A DNA stretch of 64,000 bases, from positions 1 to 64,000 of the forward strand of contig JAFZPM010000036.1 in the NCBI GenBank assembly GCA_017550335.1, written 5' to 3'. Under the pieces are notes generated by a model, which was given only the letters and a program-made list of their open reading frames with translations, had not been told where the DNA came from and made no database searches. The first letter of the stretch is position 1, and each line of letters opens with the position of its first letter. This DNA comes from Paludibacteraceae bacterium. Lineage in GTDB: Bacteria > Bacteroidota > Bacteroidia > Bacteroidales > Paludibacteraceae. The position numbers and the translations under genes were made by a program. Shown here piece after piece: positions 1 to 7,538 of this stretch.

Positions 1-429
1 ATCACCAGAGAGGACAACTGTGATCGGGTTGTCAGTCCATATAAGATTAACCAACCATCCATAATTACCGTTCCGATCTATATATAATGATTTCAGACTA
101 AAACATGTCAACAACACATGCTCATCTACAACCTCAATTTTTAAATCTTCTTCCACCTCCCATGATCTTTCAATATCCTCGTAATGGTCCTTATAATAAG
201 CTAAAAGAATTGTGGGAATCTCCTTTTGATACCTTTCCAAATTATTAAAAAATGATTTATAAGCCTTACGTTGCTCTTCCGTAATCTCCTCATCTTCGCC
301 ACACTTGACCATAAGATCAATCTTAAAGTCGTCAATTCCCCAAATATTAATAGAATCCTTCTTGGTCCAATAGCCTTCTTTTTTGTTGTATTCCAAATCT
401 CCGAATACAGGGTCGTTAATTTTATCCAT
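1..429 (-). CDS. DUF6985-like probable immunity protein, C-terminus beyond window
   Basis: The reading frame opens at an ATG (429-427) and runs off the window edge, giving 143 residues. It begins MDKINDPVFGDLEYN and continues with a tryptophan-rich stretch (YWTKK, NIWGIDD), which resembles the start of DUF6985-type proteins often found next to polymorphic toxins. No signal peptide is present, so it should be cytosolic. That fits an antidote to a nuclease. It lies 23 bp downstream of the DUF4280-nuclease gene on the same strand, the usual effector-immunity order. The family call is from memory of the motif and the neutralising role is inferred from position. Confidence 0.6.
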   Translation of the reverse strand, partial: MDKINDPVFGDLEYNKKEGYWTKKDSINIWGIDDFKIDLMVKCGEDEEITEEQRKAYKSFFNNLERYQKEIPTILLAYYKDHYEDIERSWEVEEDLKIEVVDEHVLLTCFSLKSLYIDRNGNYGWLVNLIWTDNPITVVLSGD

Positions 430-452
430 TGTTAATTATTTTTTTTATTAAA

Positions 453-1673
453 TCAAAAATTAAATTTCTTTCTCGGTTCTGTTGATGACCTAAATCCAAA
501 GTCAACAAGTTTGCCATCTTCATTTAATTTCTTAAATAGATCGACACCTCCATGATGGTAAACTGCGCCATGGACTGCGGACGGAACTTTCTGCATTGTT
601 CCATTCTCGTCCATCTCATGCCATGTGTAACCATTTTCCAATCTCCATTTTTCCACTTCCGATACAGAACATCCTCTTTGCTTTGCTATCAAGCTATCCG
701 CAACTTTGAAATTTTCATCTCTTCCATCGTCACCAACATAATTCCCATTCTCATTTTTAGTTATAGGATTTTTTAGTATATTTTTACCATACACTTTAAT
801 ACCAATAGTCACGGTACCTCTTGAAAGGAATTCCAAATCAGGCACACCATCCTTATTAAATGGAATAGAGCCGTCCCATTTCCCATCTTTCACAGGAGGA
901 TTGATGTCTTTTATTTTGCCTTCTTTTTGATAATACTCCACGATACCGTCTTCTCCATACCATGGCATCAAATCTGTTTTTCCTTCATTCCTTAGTGGTT
1001 TTGGAGGATTAACTTTAGGATTTTTCGGAACAAAATCTTCATTATAGTGCAAGACAAGATTGTTGCAGCTTTTAGGATTATCCACTTCTGCCCCATTTTT
1101 ATCTGTCCATTTCTTTACATCCTTATTATTTTTCTTTTTAGAAAAAGTAGTCTGCTCGATATCGAAATCACGGTTGTATCTTGTCGGTTCTTCATTCCCA
1201 GCCAAAGGATTCATATCCGACTGGTGTTTCACCTTTGCGTCCTTTGGTAGTGGCGCTGTAGCCGCCGCATTCATATCCCCCACAGCGGGCGTCGGTATAG
1301 ACGGTATACTGGGCTTCGGGAATTGCCCGGACATTTTGAAGGAGATGGAACCGCCCAAAGCGCACGTTCCTTTGCTGTCCGTCGTCAGCGGGTTGGAGAT
1401 CATGTTGATCTTGACGGCCGTGTCCGCCCCCGACCAGGACAGAATCGCACAGACACATGGCGGGGTGGGGACTGCCGGAGTCGGAGGAATCATGTTGCAG
1501 ATGCCGAACGGTGCCGGACCAAAGACCGGACCTATCGTCATGGTGGTGGCCACGGGGTTGCCGTTCATGTTCACGAACATGTTGTCCGGTATCAGGTTGA
1601 GCTGCGCGATCATCGGCACCTTGCTTTGATTGCATTGCGCCATCGCTCCTTTGACTATGTATTGCTTTCCCAT
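453..1673 (-). CDS. PAAR-like DUF4280 protein with C-terminal HNH/ENDO VII-type nuclease (T6SS effector A)
   Basis: This 406-residue protein has two parts. Residues 1-138 are a DUF4280 (PAAR-like) domain rich in proline and cysteine, with PPTPAVPTPPCVC and the motif GTCALGGSISF; this domain is expected to cap the VgrG spike. After NAAA the sequence changes completely. Residues 340-390 carry a nuclease-like core: TWHEMDENGTMQKVP, then H, then YHHGG. This arrangement is that of the WHH/GHE groups of the HNH/ENDO VII superfamily, in which the histidines and acidic residue hold the metal. The first 138 residues are about 95% identical to the effector at 7539-8897. The immunity candidate follows directly. 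The domain fusion is seen; the DNase or RNase target is unknown. Confidence 0.78.
   Translation of the reverse strand: MGKQYIVKGAMAQCNQSKVPMIAQLNLIPDNMFVNMNGNPVATTMTIGPVFGPAPFGICNMIPPTPAVPTPPCVCAILSWSGADTAVKINMISNPLTTDSKGTCALGGSISFKMSGQFPKPSIPSIPTPAVGDMNAAATAPLPKDAKVKHQSDMNPLAGNEEPTRYNRDFDIEQTTFSKKKNNKDVKKWTDKNGAEVDNPKSCNNLVLHYNEDFVPKNPKVNPPKPLRNEGKTDLMPWYGEDGIVEYYQKEGKIKDINPPVKDGKWDGSIPFNKDGVPDLEFLSRGTVTIGIKVYGKNILKNPITKNENGNYVGDDGRDENFKVADSLIAKQRGCSVSEVEKWRLENGYTWHEMDENGTMQKVPSAVHGAVYHHGGVDLFKKLNEDGKLVDFGFRSSTEPRKKFNF
1260..1673 (-). repeat. Near-identical DUF4280 coding segment shared with 8484-8897
   Basis: The first 138 codons of the two DUF4280 effectors differ at only seven amino-acid positions, and the DNA is also nearly identical. 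The similarity ends at the NAAA hinge, where the toxin domains begin. The second copy lies at 8484-8897 on the same strand. The segment can serve as a recombination arm for swapping toxin tails. Confidence 0.85.
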
Positions 1674-1862
1674 ATATCCATTCTTTCTTTTTCTGACGAA
1701 CTAAAACCTATCTTTGACAAGGGACCATCCTCTTGTCCAATTAATTGAAAACAATGCAAGTTACAAAAAAAAATGTAAAAAGCATTGCTTTTCTCCAAGT
1801 ATTCTTCAAAAAAGCATTGTATTTTCACGAAGAACCAGGGTCATCCTTGTCCAGTGGAACAG

Positions 1863-2999
1863 CTAAAATCCGACAAACTCATTCTTGTGCGAGTAGTCGC
1901 AATTGCTGTATATATAATCCTTACTGCCATGTAACCCTATCGCCGTGGAGATGTTGGCTTCAACCTTCTCGAATTTATAGGAGGAGTCCCTGAATTTCAG
2001 GTAGACCTCAAGGTAGTTGTTGTACTTGCTCACATTGACCGAGAGCGTGGCCTCTTCCCCCTTATGCTCTCCAAATGCTTTTTTGAAGAGGGAGAATGTC
2101 TCCTCCTCGTTGAAGAATAGGTTACAGAAGTAGTAACGATCCTTAACCAGCCAATAGATGTCCATCCTCCTTATCGGGGAGGGAGAAAGGATGATACTGC
2201 CGGGATTGACAAGCATCTTGCGGGAGTATCGCTCGCCGTTCGAGAAATAGGCGTTTTCCAACTGCGGGACGGTCTCCTTTTCGTTCTCAAAAGCCACATG
2301 AATCTTATAATCATACCGTTGGTAATAGTCGGTCCACAAGCCGAAAGGTATCACGCCTCTCTTTTCGCGATAGTTTTTTATGATTTCATAGAAACTTGAA
2401 TCCATGGCCTTTAACTCTTCTAGGCTCTTCTGATACTTCCCTTCATATAGATTCTCGTCATAGAATTCGGAGACATCCTTCCAATACTGGGAAGACTCGC
2501 TCCGGTTGGATCTCGTCCCATGGATAATGACATCATCCATCTCGTGAGTCTCTTCTCCACGGAAAACCGTGTCCATGCAAACAGTCCTTCGGCTTCCGGA
2601 GAAATAGATGCGGATCTCACCGCCGGGGAGGCAGCAAACATTGAACTTGTCATACGGTCTCCTTACGATCGACTTCTCTTCCCATGAGGTGTTATCGTAT
2701 CCCTCATACCCTTTAGCCATGAGGTTCTTCACCCATTCCAGATCTTTTTTGGAGAAATCTATCTCCGCCATATACCACTTCTTCTCCAGCAAAGAGCACC
2801 ATATGATGTCAACCCCAAGCGGATACCCCGGCGCTTCCGGAGAGTCTGTGCCAAGTATGCTGGCAATCCCGTCGTGGACGAAACTGGCGTTACAGGTGAT
2901 GGCCTGCTCTTCTCCGAATTTGGCGTATATCCAGTCCACATATATCGGATATAATTTTGGGGCACTCATTCTCAACCCCCATAGATTCTTCTTGTCCAT
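1863..2999 (-). CDS. DUF2931-like protein, partner of Tle1-type lipase (copy B)
   Basis: The 378-residue product starts MDKKNLWGLRMSAPKLYP. The SAPKxYP opening, an internal W-x-S-L-x-x-KKWY stretch and the CLPGGEIRIYFSG segment near residue 125 match the layout of DUF2931 proteins. A second half (GVIPFGLWTDYYQRYDY, then a NGE-like SNGERYS) is also typical of that family. Unlike many DUF2931 proteins it has no lipobox or signal peptide, so it is predicted cytosolic. The gene follows the Tle1-like gene with a 46 bp gap, exactly as its paralogue at 9661-10806 follows the other lipase. It could be an effector adaptor or chaperone, or an immunity factor; the sequence does not decide. Confidence 0.62.
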   Translation of the reverse strand: MDKKNLWGLRMSAPKLYPIYVDWIYAKFGEEQAITCNASFVHDGIASILGTDSPEAPGYPLGVDIIWCSLLEKKWYMAEIDFSKKDLEWVKNLMAKGYEGYDNTSWEEKSIVRRPYDKFNVCCLPGGEIRIYFSGSRRTVCMDTVFRGEETHEMDDVIIHGTRSNRSESSQYWKDVSEFYDENLYEGKYQKSLEELKAMDSSFYEIIKNYREKRGVIPFGLWTDYYQRYDYKIHVAFENEKETVPQLENAYFSNGERYSRKMLVNPGSIILSPSPIRRMDIYWLVKDRYYFCNLFFNEEETFSLFKKAFGEHKGEEATLSVNVSKYNNYLEVYLKFRDSSYKFEKVEANISTAIGLHGSKDYIYSNCDYSHKNEFVGF

Positions 3000-3045
3000 A
3001 AAAAGTGATCTTAAATTGATAATGAAATAATGGATGAAATTATCC

Positions 3046-4440
3046 TCACATGACGATACGTTCGTTATCAGGGGATGCCATGTTGGTTAATGAGAATTTC
3101 GAGGAGAGATGGATGAATTTATTCCTTAGGAAGCGCAACCTATCCATATTCCCCAGCAGATATTGGGGCTTTTTAGGGGACGAATAGAACTGCTTCTTCG
3201 ACATCACCATGCCGAGGAATTCGTTTAGAACAGCCTTCTCGTCAGCCTCCAGGCCAGCATCACTTTCCCATGCCTCCTTCCCGAATTTCTCCTTCGCGCG
3301 GGCACCGTCATCGAACAGTATGCTTTTCACGCTCGACAAATGTTCCTTAAATACTTTCTCCAACATATAAGTGAAGGGGATGAAGGAGTATTTGTTCGAC
3401 ACGACCCTTGCGCCGATGGCCAGGTCGGTTTCAGTGAACCATCCCTCATCCAGCAACTCTTCCTTCGTCTTATTCCCGTTCCCGAGCCTAACCATCTCGT
3501 ATTTCTCCTTGATGAATTTGACGGAGTATTTCTCCACCTTATTGTCGACATAGCCGCCCCCGATGTCGCTATGGCAACCCGGGATAGTGTAATTGTTGTC
3601 ATCATCCGGCAGTTTCGTCAATCCGAAATGCAGTCTGTATTCGTCTGCCGCACATAGCTGAAAGGTGTTTTCCGCATTCCCGAGTTCATTCAGGGATAGT
3701 TCCTTCACATTGTCGGCGTACTTCTGCAATGTCTCCTTGGGCAACATCTTGAATGAGGATACCAATGTTTTCTTAACCCCATAGGAAGAGACCGTGTCGA
3801 ACACTCCGAGGATAGGCACTTTGATGTCACCTGACAGACAGACCTCGGGGCATAAGCTTTTGTTCAGATGATTGCTTAAACACACGTCATACGGACTCTG
3901 GCCTCCCTTTCTCTCATTCACGCAACTCACGAACCTTCTTGCCGCAGCCGCGCCGCGACTAAAGCCGGTCGCCGCCAAGTTCAGGGTGATGTCACAGCTT
4001 TTCCCACTCTCCTCGGCCATGCGGTTTATGCATTGGACAACCAGTTCACATCCCTTTTGGACTTTCGCCTCCACACCTAGATCGCCGACGCCTAGACCAT
4101 CTCCCGCCAATGGGGAATCCCATGTGGTGGAGGTCCCGATACCATCGACGTAGACATAGGAGACCCACTTGTCCGAAGAGACCTTCTCCTTGCATACCTT
4201 GCTAAGTCTGGCGACATTCGAGAACTCCTGTTTGCTGCTAGGCCTCTTTATCTTCGCGAGGAATTTCTTGAGCCCCTTATATTGCTTCTCGTCGTCAAGT
4301 TTTCTATAGGTCTCGATGTTGTACATGTTGTTGTTGGTGCCATCAAAAAGCACGAACACATATACTTCAACGGAATCGTTCTTCTCTGACTTGTCATCAT
4401 TTGAATCTTTTGTCTTGTTCAAAATCTCTACTTCTTCCAT
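3046..4440 (-). CDS. Tle1-family (DUF2235) T6SS phospholipase effector, copy B
   Basis: The 464-residue protein has the DUF2235 alpha/beta-hydrolase signature: FVLFDGTNNN near the N-terminus, the nucleophile elbow GFSRGA in the first half, FDTVSSYG, and PGCHSDIGGG. Together these give the probable Ser-Asp-His triad. DUF2235 proteins of T6SS islands (Tle1 family) are phospholipases that attack membranes of target cells. There is no signal peptide, as expected for a T6SS cargo. It lies 46 bp upstream of a DUF2931-like gene and is clearly paralogous to the protein at 10840-12258 along its full length. The family assignment is firm; substrate and delivery by the VgrG at 12271-14184 are inferred. 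Confidence 0.85.
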   Translation of the reverse strand: MEEVEILNKTKDSNDDKSEKNDSVEVYVFVLFDGTNNNMYNIETYRKLDDEKQYKGLKKFLAKIKRPSSKQEFSNVARLSKVCKEKVSSDKWVSYVYVDGIGTSTTWDSPLAGDGLGVGDLGVEAKVQKGCELVVQCINRMAEESGKSCDITLNLAATGFSRGAAAARRFVSCVNERKGGQSPYDVCLSNHLNKSLCPEVCLSGDIKVPILGVFDTVSSYGVKKTLVSSFKMLPKETLQKYADNVKELSLNELGNAENTFQLCAADEYRLHFGLTKLPDDDNNYTIPGCHSDIGGGYVDNKVEKYSVKFIKEKYEMVRLGNGNKTKEELLDEGWFTETDLAIGARVVSNKYSFIPFTYMLEKVFKEHLSSVKSILFDDGARAKEKFGKEAWESDAGLEADEKAVLNEFLGMVMSKKQFYSSPKKPQYLLGNMDRLRFLRNKFIHLSSKFSLTNMASPDNERIVM

Positions 4441-4760
4441 ATCAATAGTTTATTATTTATCGATCCATATATTTTCTTCCTTCACCACTTGTCGGCTCAA
4501 TTTATAGGGGATGGGCATTGTCAAGACACCGCCTAAGCACAACCTCCATCTCCATGGGAATGACGATTTCTCCTCCTCCCACATTTACACTCAATTCATG
4601 CTGGTTAATTCACCAACCAAAATCCATTGCAAGATAAAAAAATCTCCCCAAAAGTTATGCACATTTTGGAATATTTTTCAAAAAAACACAGTGATTCATG
4701 AAAAAGGGAATCATTCGGTCATGGATCCAATTCCATCCTCATGTTGTGTCATCTCACCTT
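4441..4760. other. Non-coding spacer upstream of Tle1 copy B
   Basis: This 320 bp has no convincing gene; a 98-codon frame on the plus strand has no family features. Between about 4600 and 4735 the AT-rich sequence loosely resembles the spacer at 1735-1862, with shared pieces such as TATTYTTCAAAAAA and TGCAAG. It could hold a promoter for the minus-strand module, but I cannot fix one. Confidence 0.5.
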
Positions 4761-5528
4761 CTACATCTGCTCTTCTTCTTCCACCCTCTGTTTGGGCAAC
4801 TCCCTGATAAAGATTCTCATGAATGAATCGACTTTTGGATAAAGGAATGAGGTGTCGAAATCGGTAAACTTACCAAGGTGATCAAAATCCATTTCGAAGC
4901 ATTTGTCAATTGTATACGATGATGGCACACTATCTAAGGGGAGATCTATGGTACTGGTACGGTAAAAACCATCCATATGCAAATCATAATTGGCTAGATT
5001 CATCTCGTCAAAAAAGAATGTCATCTCTTTGTTTATGTAATCCAGACTATATTGGGGACAACAGAGGTCGAGAAAGTCAAAACCGATCCAATAGAAGTTG
5101 TCTTTATCATATTGGAAATGATAGCTAATGCCGTTCTCCCAAAAGCTCAGGGTATCTCCGTGTACGTTCGGAAACAAATTAGATTCATTAAGGGTAAATG
5201 CCTTGAATAACGTGTACTTGCCGTCTCCCTTCCCCCAATATATTTTAGTGATTGTTCGGGTATCCCCATTCCCGTCAGGCACCTCGTAGAAAACCGAGTC
5301 CTTGATGCCATCGTGATTCAGGTCGCCATCTAAATAGTTCTTATGGAAGTCGTCGTCTAAGGACACCTGCGGTTGATTGGTCTCGACATGAACCGGACTG
5401 TCTACGGGGAGCTGCGGCGACGATTGATTCCTCGTCTCATCATTGTCGGTAGGCCGTTTCCCATTGCTGGAACAGCATCCCAGTAACACTGTGCATAGAA
5501 GGAGGAGGGTATATTTGAATTTGCGCAT
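4761..5528 (-). CDS. Lipoprotein with Ca-binding-like DxNxDG motif, possible periplasmic immunity
   Basis: The start at ATG 5528 gives a classic lipoprotein signal: MRKFKYTLLLLCTVLLGC, with lipidated Cys18. The longer frame upstream starts from GTG and is less likely. After a Ser/Asn/Asp-rich linker comes DLNHDGIKDS followed by a Gly/Asp turn, an FG-GAP/EF-hand-like calcium loop of the sort seen in exported proteins that describe themselves as VCBS-like. The rest is aromatic-rich beta-strand sequence with no family I know. It sits between the two effector modules, just upstream of Tle1 copy B. A periplasm-facing lipoprotein would suit immunity to a phospholipase effector, but this role is inferred from position only. 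Confidence 0.6.
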   Translation of the reverse strand: MRKFKYTLLLLCTVLLGCCSSNGKRPTDNDETRNQSSPQLPVDSPVHVETNQPQVSLDDDFHKNYLDGDLNHDGIKDSVFYEVPDGNGDTRTITKIYWGKGDGKYTLFKAFTLNESNLFPNVHGDTLSFWENGISYHFQYDKDNFYWIGFDFLDLCCPQYSLDYINKEMTFFFDEMNLANYDLHMDGFYRTSTIDLPLDSVPSSYTIDKCFEMDFDHLGKFTDFDTSFLYPKVDSFMRIFIRELPKQRVEEEEQM

Positions 5529-5745
5529 CATAAGCTCGAAAAAATCATATGGTGGCACAAATATATAACGAAATTCTTTCTAACGATAGGACAACCCGAA
5601 GTTCTGAAACGATTCATGATCATATGATATTAATATTCCAAAGACACATGGCGAGTAACCTCAGCCCTGTGTCCGCATTCCTCTGAGTATCAATGTAATA
5701 ATTATGACTTGGACTTTTGCAAGATAAAGGGAAGAATCCATATGA

Positions 5746-6531
5746 TCATACATCATAATATATAATAAGACGATACTTCTCCAGCATCTCCCAAACTTCC
5801 GGGTCGGGGTGCTCCCGGTCAAGGAAATAGACCTCCTTTTCACCCGTCAACTTGGGACGTGAAGTTTTGCTGAAATCATTGATGTCGCAGTACTCCTTTT
5901 CGATCACAAAACCCTCGATGTCGGGGAAGCCAATAGGGAAAACCTCATATTTATACCTGAAGAATTGTTCTTCCGGTGTGTCAGTGACAATTTCAAAGCC
6001 TCTTCCCTTCAGGAAATCCATCTGTTCGTCGTTCAGATAATCCTTATCCACGTAAAACTTGTCTTTGTAATTGCCGGAATTCGGGTAGTACTCCCCTAAA
6101 CCATTATCGGCTTTAACATATGGGAATTTTCTGCCACCAATCTGTAAATATGAAGTGAACCTATAAAATGACTCGATGTCTGATAAGGAAATGAATTTTG
6201 CAAACGAGATCTCATATGTGTGGTTATATCCCTGTTTTCTTGTATATTCCGTTTTCTTTTTAATGGCATCATCGATGTTCTCAAATGGTATGTAAACATT
6301 CTTATTGTCATCTTCTATGGTTTTAAAATCCAAATCCTGAGGCTTTTCGTTTTGAAGTCCATAATCTACTCGTACGAGGTTAAATCCATTATCCTTAATA
6401 TACGATTTGTCTTCCTCATTGATTTCCCTATAATCATCATAACATTTGTCGATTGTTAGTCCAAATGAGTAGTCGTACACAATAATTCGTTTCTGGTACT
6501 CGTAATAATATAAGTTCGTAATGCTATACAT
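5746..6531 (-). CDS. Second copy of DUF4280-effector B immunity candidate
   Basis: The product is about 261 residues, from the MYSI start that matches its neighbour; an ATG four codons upstream (6543) is also possible. It has no signal peptide and no family I recognise. Tyrosine and acidic residues are abundant (DDYREINEEDKSYIKD). It is about 84% identical to the product of 6733-7518. Differences cluster in residues 138-165 and around 186-200, which would be expected if those regions contact a variable toxin. The gene is separated from the effector by the first copy, so it may protect against a related effector carried by neighbours. That is inference. Confidence 0.7.
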   Translation of the reverse strand: MYSITNLYYYEYQKRIIVYDYSFGLTIDKCYDDYREINEEDKSYIKDNGFNLVRVDYGLQNEKPQDLDFKTIEDDNKNVYIPFENIDDAIKKKTEYTRKQGYNHTYEISFAKFISLSDIESFYRFTSYLQIGGRKFPYVKADNGLGEYYPNSGNYKDKFYVDKDYLNDEQMDFLKGRGFEIVTDTPEEQFFRYKYEVFPIGFPDIEGFVIEKEYCDINDFSKTSRPKLTGEKEVYFLDREHPDPEVWEMLEKYRLIIYYDV

Positions 6532-6732
6532 ATTATTGCTCATGTTTCTGTTTTTTCAAAAGCTTCCGTGTCCTATGGATTCGCCGAATTTCATATATTC
6601 CCAACAAGGGGCACATATCCCATTGAGTTCAACAATCATCAGAAATAATCAGCCATGTGTACGCATTCCTCTGAATATCAAGGTAATAATTATGACTTGG
6701 ACTTTTGCAAGATAAAGGGAAGAATCCAATGA

Positions 6733-7518
6733 TTATACATCATAATATATAATAAGACGATACTTCTCCAGCATCTCCCAAACTTCCGGGTCGGGGTGTT
6801 CCCGATCAAGGAAATAGATCTCCTTTTTACCCGTCAACTTGGGACGTGAAGTTTTGCCGAAATCATTGATGTCGCAGTACTCCCTCTCGATCACAAAACC
6901 TTCGATGTCGGAGAAGCCAATAAGGAAAACCTCATATTTATATCTGGAGTATAGTCCTTCCGGTGTGTCAGTGACAAGTTCAAAGCCTCTTTCCTTCAGG
7001 AAATCCATCTGTTCGTCGTTCAGATTATACTTTTTTATGTAAAACTTGTCTTTGTAACTGTCGAAATCCGGGTAGAGTTCCACTATACTAATATCGGATT
7101 TAATATATGGGAATTTTCTGCCACCAATCTGTATATATGAAGTGAACCTATATAATGACTCGATGTCGGATAAGGAAATGAATTTTGCAAACGAAATCCT
7201 ATATGTGTGGTTATAACCTTGCTTTCTTGTATATTCCGTTTTCTTTTTAATGGCATCATCGATGTTCTCAAATGGTATGTAAACATTCTCATTGTCATCT
7301 TCTATGGTTTCAAACCCCAAATCCTGAGGTTTTTCATCTTGAAGTCCATAATCTACTCGTACGAGGTTAAATCCATTATCCTTAATATATGATTTGTCTT
7401 CCTCATTGATTTCCCTATAATCAGCATAAGATTTGTCGTCTGTTAGTCCAAATGAGTCGTCGTACACAATAATTCGTTTCTCGTATTCGTAATAATACCT
7501 GGTCGTAATGCTATACAT
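6733..7518 (-). CDS. Probable immunity protein for DUF4280 effector B
   Basis: This 261-residue cytosolic protein lies 20 bp downstream of the effector gene at 7539-8897 on the same strand, the usual place for a cognate immunity gene. It begins MYSITTRYYYEYEKRI and ends in a conserved block (DREHPDPEVWEML, then YRLIIYYDV). I do not recognise a domain. Local base composition is AT-rich compared with vgrG and the DUF4280 domain, as is common for immunity genes. It was duplicated in tandem to give 5746-6531. Function is inferred from position. Confidence 0.7.
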   Translation of the reverse strand: MYSITTRYYYEYEKRIIVYDDSFGLTDDKSYADYREINEEDKSYIKDNGFNLVRVDYGLQDEKPQDLGFETIEDDNENVYIPFENIDDAIKKKTEYTRKQGYNHTYRISFAKFISLSDIESLYRFTSYIQIGGRKFPYIKSDISIVELYPDFDSYKDKFYIKKYNLNDEQMDFLKERGFELVTDTPEGLYSRYKYEVFLIGFSDIEGFVIEREYCDINDFGKTSRPKLTGKKEIYFLDREHPDPEVWEMLEKYRLIIYYDV

Positions 7519-7538
7519 ATTATCCTAATTTTTGATTC

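Larger units (their letters stand above)
5663..7518 (-). repeat. Tandem duplication of an immunity-gene unit (offset about 988 bp)
   Basis: Copy 1 spans about 5663-6531 and copy 2 about 6651-7518. The similarity includes the whole coding region and 70-80 bp of 3-prime flank (for example GACTTGGACTTTTGCAAGA occurs in both). The products are about 84% identical, counted as 41 differences over 261 residues. Only copy 2 directly adjoins the effector gene. Confidence 0.9.

Noticed and set aside
4511..4807. 98-codon frame on the plus strand in the module 2 spacer
   Set aside because: No conserved motif, low-complexity C-terminus, and it overlaps the lipoprotein gene on the other strand.
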